DNA of 64,000 nucleotides from assembly GCA_041741155.1 (NCBI GenBank), contig JBGSKO010000104.1:33277-97276 (forward strand). The letters are read 5' to 3'. Shown piece after piece: positions 1-7,531 of this stretch (position 1 is the stretch's first letter; the number at the start of each line of letters is the position of its first letter). The position numbers and the translations under genes were made by a program. This DNA comes from M3007 sp041741155. GTDB lineage: Bacteria > Bacteroidota > Bacteroidia > Chitinophagales > Saprospiraceae. The notes under the pieces were generated by a model. The model did no database searches, was not told where the DNA came from, and worked only from the letters and a program-made list of their open reading frames with translations.

Positions 1-825
1 TATGCCGGTTTTATCATGATCTCGGGCGTGGCGGTACTGCTGACCGTCCGCGCCGACACATTTCTCGTAGGGGCGCTCACCGACATGAAACGCACCGGCA
101 TCTACGCCATCGCGCTCAACATCGCCGTGGCAATAGATATCCCGATCAAGGGCCTGCATGCCGCCAGCGTGCCGTTTATGACGAAATACCTGGCCGAGAA
201 AAACTGGTCGGAACTGAGCAGCCTGTACCACAAGGTGTCCATCAACCTGCTCACGGCCGGGCTGCTACTTTTCGGCTGTATCTGGGTGTCGGTGGACGAC
301 CTGTACCAGCTGATGCCCAACACCGGCGAGGTATCGCAGGGCAAATACGTGTTGCTGTTTTTGTGTATCGGCAAGCTGATCGAAATGGCCGTCAGCCTGA
401 ATAGTCCCCTCGTCTATTACTCCGAATACTACCGCTACTCGCTGATCTCCTTCTGCGTGTTGGCTGCGGCCAATGTCGGCTTCAATATCTGGCTCATTCC
501 CCTGCTCGGGCTGCCCGGCGCTGCGGTGGCCACGTTGCTTTCCATCACCTGCTACTCCCTGTTCGGGCTGGCGTTGGTGTGGACCAAATTCCGGATGCAA
601 CCGTTCACCCGAAGTATGGCCCTGGCCGGCGCCTTGGCTCTGGTAGCAGTGGCGGCCGTCTGGTTCCTGCCGTCCACCGGTTATCTGCTGCTCAACATCG
701 CATTGCGCTCCGGGCTGTTTGCCTTGTTGTTTGGGGTGCTGGTGATCCGGTTCCGGGTATCGGAGGATATTCTGTCGCTGTGGGCGGCGGTACAGGAGCG
801 GGTGCGGGGCGTTGGAAATAAATAG
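1..825 (+). CDS. Polysaccharide flippase (Wzx/MATE-like), 5' end outside window
   Basis: The reading frame is open from the first base, so this is the C-terminal part of a longer protein; the first Met inside the window (base 16) need not be the start. About 274 residues are visible, with at least six hydrophobic membrane segments separated by short polar loops. A segment near the middle (LGLPGAAVATLLSITCYS) has the GxPGAAxAT pattern typical of the second half of MOP/PST-type lipid-linked oligosaccharide flippases. The family moves undecaprenyl-linked sugars across the inner membrane for capsule, O-antigen or exopolysaccharide synthesis. The MBOAT acyltransferase at the far end of the window may also serve an exopolysaccharide, but the two genes are not adjacent. 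The substrate cannot be deduced. Confidence 0.75.
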   Translation, partial: YAGFIMISGVAVLLTVRADTFLVGALTDMKRTGIYAIALNIAVAIDIPIKGLHAASVPFMTKYLAEKNWSELSSLYHKVSINLLTAGLLLFGCIWVSVDDLYQLMPNTGEVSQGKYVLLFLCIGKLIEMAVSLNSPLVYYSEYYRYSLISFCVLAAANVGFNIWLIPLLGLPGAAVATLLSITCYSLFGLALVWTKFRMQPFTRSMALAGALALVAVAAVWFLPSTGYLLLNIALRSGLFALLFGVLVIRFRVSEDILSLWAAVQERVRGVGNK

Positions 826-956
826 ACGGAAACCCAACTAATGCCGGGTATTTATTCCAAACAGGACGGCTTTTTACCAAAAAAGATTTCGGCGGCATAG
901 TGTTTGTGCATCAACACATCACAATCTTTTTTTTCATCCATCAACCGTACGTACCC

Positions 957-2066
957 ATGCGCAATCTTCTAATCCTGCCACTCGTATGCCTGTTGGCCAC
1001 CCAGGCATTTGCCCAAGAACCCACCAGGCATCCCGATACGCCCGACACCACAAATTGCTTTGCCGGCACCGTCTGGTTCAATACCGCTGGCATTGACACC
1101 ATATTCCTCTGCTATGGCGACTCCATTTTGGTAGAACATAACGGCGATCAGGTCTTCAGCCCGCCCGTACCTGGTTTATTGCAGGGAATCAGATATATTA
1201 TATACCAGTGTCAACCAACCGGCGACAGTAGCTATCAGGCCATGCTGAACGATACCTGCCTTTGGCCTGGTAGCTTATCCGGATATTGGGCAACATTTGG
1301 ACCTGCCGACGGCAACCATTGGATTCGCAACACGAGTTTATTCCATTCGGTACTTTTTGGCAACGGAAGCACTTTCGCCAGCACTTTCGCTCCGGCTACA
1401 TTCAACGATTTTGCATCTCAGGAATTGGAGCCTGGTTGTGTGCATGTAAATACCGATGCGGCTTTCACTGTGGTATTTCTCTCGGAAATACGACGCAGCA
1501 ATTTTCAATACGACCCTACCGACCCATGCCTGGGCACAATCCGCTTGCGCGGTGGTGTTGCTGAGTGGGATACTTCGGCCACATATACCTTAACCATCAC
1601 TCTGGCCGGCGATACGAGCGTGCACGCCGTGATCCACACCCTGCCAGGAGAGATGAAGCACGGGGCATACGTATCGTTTACCGTACCGCAGCCTGGTTTG
1701 TACTTCGTCGCTGCAAGTGATGCAACCGGCTGCGCAAATTATTTTGAAATTGATATGTCGCCCTGTAAGCCGACTACATCCACCCATACGGAGGCAGGGC
1801 AAGGCGCTCCTTTGGTCAGCGTAGTCCCAAGCCCGGCGCATACGGGCAGCCCGGTGGTACTCTACCTGCAAGTAGAGCAAGCAGCAACCATTTGGGTGTC
1901 GGTGTTCGGCCCCGACGGCCAGTCTTTTTTCCAACAAAACAGTTTGCTGCCTGCCGGCAAAACCCAAATCAACATTCCAACTAGCCGCCTGCGTGCCGGT
2001 GTGTACACCGTCTTGATACGGCACGAAAGCGGCACAACGACCCAACGGTTTGTGCTCATGGAGTAG
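957..2066 (+). CDS. Secreted protein with T9SS C-terminal sorting domain
   Basis: The protein has 369 residues when started at base 957, which places a clean signal peptide (MRNLLILPLVCLLATQAFAQ) at the N-terminus. An upstream in-frame start at 900 would put unrelated residues before it. The middle part resembles no family I can name; it is rich in beta-strand-like sequence and Thr/Asp/Gly and contains scattered cysteines. The last 80 or so residues (from about VVPSPAHTG to RFVLME) have the layout of a type A T9SS sorting domain: a PxP start, alternating hydrophobic strands, a GxYTV segment and a short basic end. The protein is therefore expected to cross the outer membrane and be anchored or released at the cell surface. 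Function is unknown. Confidence 0.75.
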   Translation: MRNLLILPLVCLLATQAFAQEPTRHPDTPDTTNCFAGTVWFNTAGIDTIFLCYGDSILVEHNGDQVFSPPVPGLLQGIRYIIYQCQPTGDSSYQAMLNDTCLWPGSLSGYWATFGPADGNHWIRNTSLFHSVLFGNGSTFASTFAPATFNDFASQELEPGCVHVNTDAAFTVVFLSEIRRSNFQYDPTDPCLGTIRLRGGVAEWDTSATYTLTITLAGDTSVHAVIHTLPGEMKHGAYVSFTVPQPGLYFVAASDATGCANYFEIDMSPCKPTTSTHTEAGQGAPLVSVVPSPAHTGSPVVLYLQVEQAATIWVSVFGPDGQSFFQQNSLLPAGKTQINIPTSRLRAGVYTVLIRHESGTTTQRFVLME

Positions 2067-2117
2067 GCGCGCCAATCTATCTACCCGCAACTACAAACTT
2101 TGGTAACAACTTAGGCA

Positions 2118-2203
2118 GGGGCAGCGCCCCCACCTCGCGTCTTTTTCTCCATTTCATGCGTACCGATTGCTCAAAAATGCCGTTTTTGGCGCGGTTTTTT
2201 GAG
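2118..2203. repeat. Two hairpins upstream of the coiled-coil gene
   Basis: A GC-rich hairpin (GGGGC-AGC-GCCCC, 2118-2130) is followed by an AT-rich one whose arms CTCAAAAA and TTTTTGAG lie at 2170-2177 and 2196-2203. Inside the second hairpin are further complementary CCG/CGG bases. The first could end transcription of the preceding secreted-protein gene, since a T-rich stretch follows about 10 bases later. The second sits about 50 bases before the next start codon and could be a leader structure. No promoter consensus was recognised between them. Confidence 0.35.
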
Positions 2204-2255
2204 AAAAAAAATAGCAAAACAACTCTATCCACCTAACATCAACCGACACCTTATC

Positions 2256-3182
2256 ATGAGCAACGAATCAACATCCTCCTCCAGAAATCTCGCCATTGCC
2301 ATTATCGCCGCAGTCCTGCTGACCGCTCTGTTGGGCTGGTCCATTTGGAAAATCCGCTCGCTGGGCGCTGAAAAAGAAAAGCAGGAAATGCTGATCGCTT
2401 CCCTCTCCCAGGAAAAAGCCCAATTGGAAAGCAGCCTCGACAGCCTGCAATTGGCCCTGAACAACGTGCGCAGCGAAAACGAAGAGCTTCAGGGAAAAGT
2501 CAGTGCCTCGGCTTCCGTGCTGGCTGAAAAAGATGCCATCATCCGGCAGTTAAAAGGAAAAACTGCCCAACAGGCTTCCGAACTCCGCATACAAGTGGAT
2601 GGTTTGAAACAAGCCAAAGCCGAGTACGAGGCGATTCTCGCCGTGCTGCGGGCCGAAAATGATCAGCTCAAGGCCGAAAACGCGGAACTGCGAGCCGAAA
2701 ATGCCGAACTGCGCGACAGCACGTCCCAACTCTCCGCCAAGGTAGGCGACCTCGCCACCAAGTTGGCCGATCAAATCCAGCGCACCCAGTCGGCCCAGTT
2801 CAAAGCCACCGCTTTCAAGGTGGAAATGGAACGCCGGAGCGACAAGCTGACGGCCAAAGCCCGTCGCGTACGCAACCTCACCGTCGGCTTCGACCTGGCC
2901 GATGTGCCCGAAAAATACCGCGGCCCACAAAAACTCTACCTCGTCATCTCCGACGCAAACGGCACCCCCATCGCTGCAGCCAACCCCACCAAAGTCACCA
3001 TCGAAGCGCCCACCGGTCCCATCCCGATCATCGCCCAGCAAACACGCGCTGTCAACCTCGTTCAAACCCAACGCCTCTCGTTCAACTACAAACTGGAGGA
3101 AAAACTCAAGAGCGGGAACTACGTCGCTGCGGTGTACTGCGACAAAGGACTGCTTGGCGCATCCAGTTTCCGGCTACAGTAG
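2256..3182 (+). CDS. Membrane-anchored coiled-coil protein
   Basis: Started at base 2256 (MSNESTSSS), the protein has 308 residues: a short polar N-terminus, one membrane helix (about residues 11-32, LAIAIIAAVLLTALLGWSIW), then a long heptad-like coiled coil (about 35-190) rich in Glu, Lys, Leu and Ala with repeats such as LRAENAELR. The remaining 110 residues look globular and beta-rich (LYLVISDANGTPI, GNYVAAVYCDKG). This layout occurs in Bacteroidota periplasmic proteins annotated only as hypothetical. It probably sits in the inner membrane with the coiled coil in the periplasm. The upstream ATG-free alternative start at 2199 would add a basic stretch with no signal character. Confidence 0.7.
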   Translation: MSNESTSSSRNLAIAIIAAVLLTALLGWSIWKIRSLGAEKEKQEMLIASLSQEKAQLESSLDSLQLALNNVRSENEELQGKVSASASVLAEKDAIIRQLKGKTAQQASELRIQVDGLKQAKAEYEAILAVLRAENDQLKAENAELRAENAELRDSTSQLSAKVGDLATKLADQIQRTQSAQFKATAFKVEMERRSDKLTAKARRVRNLTVGFDLADVPEKYRGPQKLYLVISDANGTPIAAANPTKVTIEAPTGPIPIIAQQTRAVNLVQTQRLSFNYKLEEKLKSGNYVAAVYCDKGLLGASSFRLQ

Positions 3183-3207
3183 CGGATTGATGCAGTACAT
3201 TTGGCCC

Positions 3208-4221
3208 ATGAACATAAAAAAATACGTCGTTTCTCCGGGTAGTCTGAAAAACCTCAAACTGCTCGACGACACGCTCCCCTCCCCTGCTCCGGGCGAGGTG
3301 CAGGTATCGGTAAAAGCCGTTGGACTAAACTTTGCCGATGTGTTTGCGATCTGGGGGCTGTACAAAGCCGCTCCCAAAGAAGCGTTCACACCCGGGCTGG
3401 AGTACGCCGGCGTAGTCGAACAAGTGGGCGCGGGCGTGACCCGGTATAGCCCCGGCGACCGGGTCATGGGCATCACCCGTTTCGGGGGCTACACAACCGG
3501 AATCAATATTCATGAAAATTATGTGGTCCCGATTCCGGCCGACTGGAGTTTTGCCACCGGAGCGGCGTACCTGGTGCAATCGCTTACGGCCTACTACGGA
3601 TTATTCAACCTCGGCGCGCTGGAGCAGGGCCAAAACATACTGATCCACAGCATTGCCGGCGGCGTAGGCTTGCAGGGATTGAAAATTGCCAAGGCGACCG
3701 GCTGCTTCGTTGTGGGCACCGTCGGCGACGCAGCCAAAGTAGAACTGGCCCGCGCCAACGGCTGCGACCGCGTACTGGTACGCGGAAAAAATTTCGAACA
3801 GGAACTCCGCGATGCACTCGGCGACCGCCCCCTGCATCTTGTGTTCGACACCGTGGGCGGGCGTTATTTCTCCATCCCGTGGCGCATGCTGGCGCCCATG
3901 GGCCGCATGATCGTGGTGGGTTCCTCGCGCTACGCCACCGTGGGCAACCGCCCCAACCTGCTGCACATGCTGCGCCATTTCCTGACCCGCCCGAAGATTG
4001 ACCCGCAGATGTTACCGGAGCAAAACCGCGGCCTCTTCGGTTTCAACCTGATTTACCTGTACGAACGTATTGACCTGATGCCGCCTATGCTGCGGCACCT
4101 CGAAACCATGCACCTCGCGCCGCCACACGTCGGCCATGTTTTCCCGTTTGGAAATATGCGCGAAGCCATGCTGCTGTTTCAGAGTGGAAAAACGAAGGGG
4201 AAAGTGGTGCTGGAAGTGTAG
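3208..4221 (+). CDS. Zinc-free MDR oxidoreductase (quinone oxidoreductase-like)
   Basis: The protein has 337 residues when started at 3208 (MNIKKYVVSPG); an ATG at 3190 is a possible alternative, and the open frame further upstream overlaps the previous gene and lacks family similarity. The N-terminal GroES-like domain has the family pattern GLNFADVFAIWGLY and PGLEYAGVVEQVGAGVTRYSPGDRVMG. The Rossmann nucleotide-binding motif HSIAGGVGLQGLKIA lies near residue 150. The catalytic and structural zinc cysteines of alcohol dehydrogenases are absent, as in the quinone oxidoreductase/VAT-1 branch of the medium-chain dehydrogenases, which use NADPH to reduce quinones or enones. The true substrate is unknown. 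The gene ends at the first of two tandem palindromes. Confidence 0.85.
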   Translation: MNIKKYVVSPGSLKNLKLLDDTLPSPAPGEVQVSVKAVGLNFADVFAIWGLYKAAPKEAFTPGLEYAGVVEQVGAGVTRYSPGDRVMGITRFGGYTTGINIHENYVVPIPADWSFATGAAYLVQSLTAYYGLFNLGALEQGQNILIHSIAGGVGLQGLKIAKATGCFVVGTVGDAAKVELARANGCDRVLVRGKNFEQELRDALGDRPLHLVFDTVGGRYFSIPWRMLAPMGRMIVVGSSRYATVGNRPNLLHMLRHFLTRPKIDPQMLPEQNRGLFGFNLIYLYERIDLMPPMLRHLETMHLAPPHVGHVFPFGNMREAMLLFQSGKTKGKVVLEV

Positions 4222-4275
4222 CGGCGGGTTTTAACCCGCCGATGAAAGTGTAGCGGCGGGTTTTAACCCGCCGAT
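4213..4275. repeat. Tandem 32-bp repeat carrying a 20-bp hairpin
   Basis: Two near-identical 32-base units follow each other. Each holds CGGCGGGTTTTAACCCGCCG (4222-4241 and 4254-4273), a 9-bp stem with a TT loop. The first unit includes the stop codon (TAG at 4219-4221) of the MDR gene, and the same GTGTAG string recurs before the second hairpin. This suggests the gene end was duplicated together with the hairpin. The second copy is followed by TTTTTG, so the pair could act as a tandem terminator on the plus strand. Confidence 0.7.
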
Positions 4276-4343
4276 TTTTGCAAAGGGCGAGGGGGCGACA
4301 AAAGACTCGTACAGGGCGCCGTTGTTTTGAATACAGGCCATAG

Positions 4344-4358
4344 AAAATGTCCAGTAGT
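4344..4358. repeat. Dispersed motif AAAATGTCCAGTAGT, copy 1
   Basis: This 15-base string is identical to the first 15 bases of the 21989-22006 arm and nearly matches the complement of 50645-50659. At 21952-22006 it forms both arms of an inverted repeat. It lies in the convergent gap between the MDR gene and the small secreted-protein gene. Its role is unknown. Confidence 0.45.
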
Positions 4359-4372
4359 GCGGGACAAAAGTT

Positions 4373-4408
4373 ACGAGCCGTTGCTGGAAATAACCAACAA
4401 CGGCTCGT
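4373..4408 (-). terminator. Hairpin downstream of the small secreted protein
   Basis: The arms ACGAGCCGTTG (4373-4383) and CAACGGCTCGT (4398-4408) are perfectly complementary around a 14-base loop. Read on the minus strand, the hairpin lies 20 bases after the stop codon of the gene ending at 4429 and is followed by AACTTTTG. This is a plausible terminator without a strong U-tract. Confidence 0.55.
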
Positions 4409-4428
4409 GTTATACGAAATAGATTGGA

Positions 4429-4977
4429 CTACTTTTTCACAGCGAATAGAGATTTTAGATTCTCCATGCCTATTTTCCTCGCTTCGTAGGAAGGATTATC
4501 TTTTTTCATAACATTGAACAAACTTGTGGCATTTTTATAACCGACTGCGGCAACTTGACTGATTTTAGATGGCTCCCAGTAACCCTGCAATCTGACCAAA
4601 CATGGATATAGCAGTTCCGGGCTGCAATTTTTGAGACCCGCCATTTCTTCGGTGTAATAACCGATCTTCTGTGTTGCCTCCTCGCTGCTATCCTCCAGAA
4701 TCATATAGACTTTAACCAAACAAGAAATGGTCGCAAATTTGAAATTGAAAAAGTACGGATTGTCTGAGTGTTTTTCAAAGTTGCTCTGGTAAAAAGCGTC
4801 AAGGTCTTTCCATGTCCTTCCTGAAGTGTGTAAGAAAAAATCATTTAGCCCGCTATCTGAAACAATATCAATAAATTCGGACGGAATGGCTGATGATTGG
4901 GTAGGTTCATTTTGTGCTACGGCTTGTAAAAGTAAAGAAGCCCAAAAAACAAAACTGAACAATAGTCCTTTTCGCAT
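4429..4977 (-). CDS. Small secreted protein of unknown function
   Basis: The protein has 182 residues when started at 4977, giving a signal peptide MRKGLLFSFVFWASLLLQ ending at AVAQ. The open frame extends to 5046, but the predicted promoter -7 element (5027-5034) lies inside that extension, so the downstream start is preferred. The mature part has no motif I recognise. It looks helical (LDAFYQSNFEKHSDNPYFF, EEATQKIGYYTEEM), with conserved-looking aromatic and Cys residues. The gene is visibly AT-richer than its neighbours and is bounded by a strong hairpin, so recent acquisition is possible but unproven. Confidence 0.65.
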   Translation of the reverse strand: MRKGLLFSFVFWASLLLQAVAQNEPTQSSAIPSEFIDIVSDSGLNDFFLHTSGRTWKDLDAFYQSNFEKHSDNPYFFNFKFATISCLVKVYMILEDSSEEATQKIGYYTEEMAGLKNCSPELLYPCLVRLQGYWEPSKISQVAAVGYKNATSLFNVMKKDNPSYEARKIGMENLKSLFAVKK

Positions 4978-5026
4978 AGTGTGTTTTTTTAGTTTGGAAG
5001 TGAAGTACTCAATTTCTTTGTTTTTA

Positions 5027-5057
5027 CAAATGTAGTTTAATATCAAGCAGTGCCAAA
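5027..5057 (-). promoter_or_regulatory. Predicted Bacteroidota promoter
   Basis: On the minus strand a TTTGG element (5053-5057) is followed after 19 bases by TACATTTG (5027-5034). This matches the Bacteroidota primary sigma consensus (TTTG, about 19-20 bases, TAnnTTTG). Transcription would begin near 5020 and give a leader of about 43 bases for the gene starting at 4977. It overlaps the 5' end of the opposite-strand lipoprotein gene. Confidence 0.65.
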
Positions 5058-6042
5058 TCGTATTTTTAAAAATAGATTCAATGATAGTAGGCTAACGTTG
5101 CTTACGTTAGTCGCAGTCGTCCTGCTCTGCACAGACTGTAAACGTACCCCGTCGGCACCGCAAACCAAACCGCCGGAGCCTGAGGATTCTACTTCTGCTG
5201 AGGCAAATACGTCTGTCGTGCGCCGCCCGCTTTTCGAATATACCGTGCCCCGCGAAGTGCGCATCCGGAACTATTTCCGGTTTCTCGACAGCCTCGTGCT
5301 GCGCTACGACAGCCTGGTGCCGTACCAACTGACTGAACACTTGCTCGTGCGCGCCAATCCGTGGCTCATTGATACGTTAGCCGGCACCGACTACTACCAC
5401 CGCCTGGAGCGCGGCGAGTTTGTGTACGACCAGCGGAAATTAGTCGTCCTGCGGCCCGGCGACACGCTGCGCATACCGGACACGCTGACCGCACGGGAAA
5501 TTCAACGGCAGCTGGATAGCACCTGGCTCGACCTCAATATCCCGGAGTTTAAGCTCCGTATCGTAGAGGGGTCTGACACGCTCCACACCATACTCGTGCG
5601 CGTCGGGAAAAATCAAAAACGGTATCAGAAACTCCTGGACCGGAGAGAAGACCTGCGCACCCGCCCCGGTACGGGTACGATTATCCGAATCAACCGCGCG
5701 CCAACGTTGTTCATGGATCCGCATACCGGAAAACGGCTCAAAGACACCAAACGCGACGACCGCCAAAAAACCCTTATGCCCATGATTCCGTGGATTGAGC
5801 CGGCGATCAATGGCCGGCGTCTGGGGCAGTTGATTCACCCGACAACAAATCCCTCGACGCTGGGCAGGGCCGCTTCAAACGGCTGCATCGGTTGCCGCGA
5901 AGCGGACGCCTGGCGGCTGTACTACCACGCGCCGCTGGGTACGCGTATGGTTATCCGCTATGACCTGAATGTACCCCTGCCCGATGGCGACACGCTGCGG
6001 TTGCAGGATATTTACGGCTGGGAAAAGGGTATAAAGTTTTGA
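5050..6042 (+). CDS. L,D-transpeptidase-like (YkuD) lipoprotein
   Basis: The protein has 330 residues starting with GTG at 5050; a TTG at 5098 is possible but would remove the basic N-region. The N-terminus has a hydrophobic stretch followed by LLCTDC, resembling a lipobox with an unusual Asp before the second Cys. The C-terminal half fits a YkuD L,D-transpeptidase domain: LIHPTTNPSTLGRAASNGCIG, with the likely nucleophile Cys279. The family motif is normally [S/T]HGC; here Asn replaces the His. The segment VVLRPGDTLRIPD is reminiscent of Bacteroidota L,D-transpeptidases with a bound-substrate strand. Such enzymes make 3-3 peptidoglycan crosslinks or attach proteins to the wall. The downstream endonuclease gene overlaps its stop if TTG is used, or starts 9 bases later. 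Confidence 0.75.
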   Translation: MPNRIFKNRFNDSRLTLLTLVAVVLLCTDCKRTPSAPQTKPPEPEDSTSAEANTSVVRRPLFEYTVPREVRIRNYFRFLDSLVLRYDSLVPYQLTEHLLVRANPWLIDTLAGTDYYHRLERGEFVYDQRKLVVLRPGDTLRIPDTLTAREIQRQLDSTWLDLNIPEFKLRIVEGSDTLHTILVRVGKNQKRYQKLLDRREDLRTRPGTGTIIRINRAPTLFMDPHTGKRLKDTKRDDRQKTLMPMIPWIEPAINGRRLGQLIHPTTNPSTLGRAASNGCIGCREADAWRLYYHAPLGTRMVIRYDLNVPLPDGDTLRLQDIYGWEKGIKF

Positions 6043-6050
6043 GTCAAACT

Positions 6051-6887
6051 ATGGAAAATAACGCTTGGGTTACCAAAGCCTCCGGCGAGCAGGTTGTTTT
6101 TGCTCCGGAGAAACTATTGCACTCGCTGCGCCGGGCCGGCGCCGGGCGAGAACGGGCGGAAGCCATTGTGCGGGAAGTGACCGAGCAACTGCATGCCGGC
6201 ATGACGACGAAACAAATCTACCGCATGGCACACAAAATGCTGCGCAAAGAAGCCCCGCATACGGCCGCCCGATATTCCTTGAAACAAGCCCTGCTGGAAC
6301 TCGGCCCGTCGGGCTACCCGTTCGAGGTGTTCATCGCCCGGCTACTGGAAGCAGAGGGTATGCGCGTACAGATCGGACAAATTCGGGAGGGCAAGTGTGT
6401 GACCCACGAGGTAGATGTTTTGGGCGAAGCCGACCAACGGATATTGGTCGGGGAATGTAAATTCCACAACCGCCAGGGCCTGGTTTCCGACGTGAAGGTG
6501 CCGCTGTACATCCATTCGCGCTTTCGCGACCTGAGTGCGGGTTTCCTGAGCGCCCCGGAGTGGGCAGGCAGAAAGCCGGAATCCTGGGTGTTTACCAATA
6601 CCCGTTTCACCGGCGATGCCCTGCAATACGGACGCTGCTCCGGTATGCACCTCATCGGTTGGGATACGCCGTTCGACTACGGCCTGCGCGACTGGGTGGA
6701 CCGCACCGGTCTGCACCCGCTCACCTGCCTGACGTCGCTGACGCGGCATGAAAAAAACAAACTACTGGACCAGCGCGTGGTGCTGGCCCGGGAGCTCTTG
6801 CAGGAACCCGTAAAACTGGATATTGCAGATATCACACCAGGTCGGGTGCGGGGGATATTGAAGGAGGCGGAGGGCTTGTGCGGGTAA
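6051..6887 (+). CDS. ATP-cone domain fused to Mrr-like restriction endonuclease domain
   Basis: The protein has 278 residues from ATG 6051. Residues about 5-90 match the ATP-cone fold found in ribonucleotide reductases and NrdR (VTKASGEQVVFAPEKLLHSLRRAGA, followed by VREVTEQLHAGMTTKQIYRMA). From about residue 90 a PD-(D/E)XK-like nuclease core follows: FEVFIARLLEAEGM, then HEVDVLGEADQRILVGECKF, where Asp, Glu and Lys have the spacing of an Mrr-type active site. Cone-nuclease fusions are known in genomes but their biology is poorly described; nucleotide sensing coupled to DNA cleavage is an inference. It follows the transpeptidase gene closely and converges on a toxin-antitoxin pair. Confidence 0.8.
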   Translation: MENNAWVTKASGEQVVFAPEKLLHSLRRAGAGRERAEAIVREVTEQLHAGMTTKQIYRMAHKMLRKEAPHTAARYSLKQALLELGPSGYPFEVFIARLLEAEGMRVQIGQIREGKCVTHEVDVLGEADQRILVGECKFHNRQGLVSDVKVPLYIHSRFRDLSAGFLSAPEWAGRKPESWVFTNTRFTGDALQYGRCSGMHLIGWDTPFDYGLRDWVDRTGLHPLTCLTSLTRHEKNKLLDQRVVLARELLQEPVKLDIADITPGRVRGILKEAEGLCG

Positions 6888-6909
6888 TTTCAGGCGTCAG
6901 AATTACGCA

Positions 6910-7212
6910 TCAAACACGTTTTTCCCAAGCTCGTTGGTGTCGCGCCTGATGAACAACTGCGAGTATGACTGCCTGGTTTTCAGTTTCCTCAACGATGAAA
7001 AATACTTTGTAGGGAAATCGCCTCATCAATGCCAGGCGTACTGTTTTGTAAACAATTGGGAAACTGAGGGGAAGCAATGCTATTTGGTCTGTCACCTCAC
7101 GAAGATCGTCCAGAAAATCCAGGTCAAGGTCTTCGATTTGTTCTGCATACCAGGCGCATACGTCGGACAAGTCCGTATCGGCATCTGGAGTTGTGACAAC
7201 TGCGTAACTCAT
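6910..7212 (-). CDS. ParE/RelE-family toxin
   Basis: This 100-residue protein has the ParE/RelE pattern: an N-terminal helix pair (TDLSDVCAWYAEQIEDLDLDFLDDLREV), a central LPLSFPIVYKTVRLALMRRFPYKVFFIVEE strand block and a C-terminal AVVHQARHQRAWEKR. The start codon overlaps the stop of the upstream antitoxin gene by four bases (ATGA), so translation is probably coupled. Members of the family poison gyrase or cleave mRNA on ribosomes; sequence alone does not tell which. Confidence 0.85.
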   Translation of the reverse strand: MSYAVVTTPDADTDLSDVCAWYAEQIEDLDLDFLDDLREVTDQIALLPLSFPIVYKTVRLALMRRFPYKVFFIVEETENQAVILAVVHQARHQRAWEKRV

Positions 7213-7463
7213 CTGGAGCGATTGGCAAGTTTCTGCAATGTAGATTCGATCGAAATGGTCTGCCCGGGATTGGCGCGATAACGCGCCAGTCGTTTTTCCA
7301 GCAACGTTACTTCTTCACTACTCAACGCTGCATCATCCTGTAAAAAATCTTCAAGCCGGGTGATGATATCCGGATCGGATATGCGGGCAATGACTTCTAT
7401 CAAATTCAATTTTCGTGCCTCCAGATTTGGAGAAGCCTTGGGCATCGCTTGAGTTGCTTCCAT
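7209..7463 (-). CDS. Antitoxin of ParE-type system (putative addiction module component)
   Basis: This is an 84-residue acidic protein located immediately upstream of the toxin gene. It resembles the short putative addiction-module antitoxin family, with a C-terminal segment SSEEVTLLEKRLARYRANPGQTISIE whose VxLLExRLARYRANPG core is typical. The N-terminal LNLIEVIARISDPDIITRLEDFLQD resembles short Bacteroidota antitoxins that precede ParE toxins. The four-base overlap with the toxin gene supports a two-gene operon, likely repressed by the complex. Confidence 0.8.
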   Translation of the reverse strand: MEATQAMPKASPNLEARKLNLIEVIARISDPDIITRLEDFLQDDAALSSEEVTLLEKRLARYRANPGQTISIESTLQKLANRSR

Positions 7464-7479
7464 GTGTTCAAATTTTCAG

Positions 7480-7487
7480 CAAACTTA
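7480..7487 (-). promoter_or_regulatory. Predicted -7 element for toxin-antitoxin operon
   Basis: TAAGTTTG on the minus strand fits TAnnTTTG and lies 17 bases upstream of the antitoxin start codon. No good TTTG element was seen at the expected distance, so the promoter call is tentative. Confidence 0.4.
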
Positions 7488-7531
7488 CACGAAAATATCT
7501 GCAACCGTCTGAATTGTAGCCCTTACTTCAA

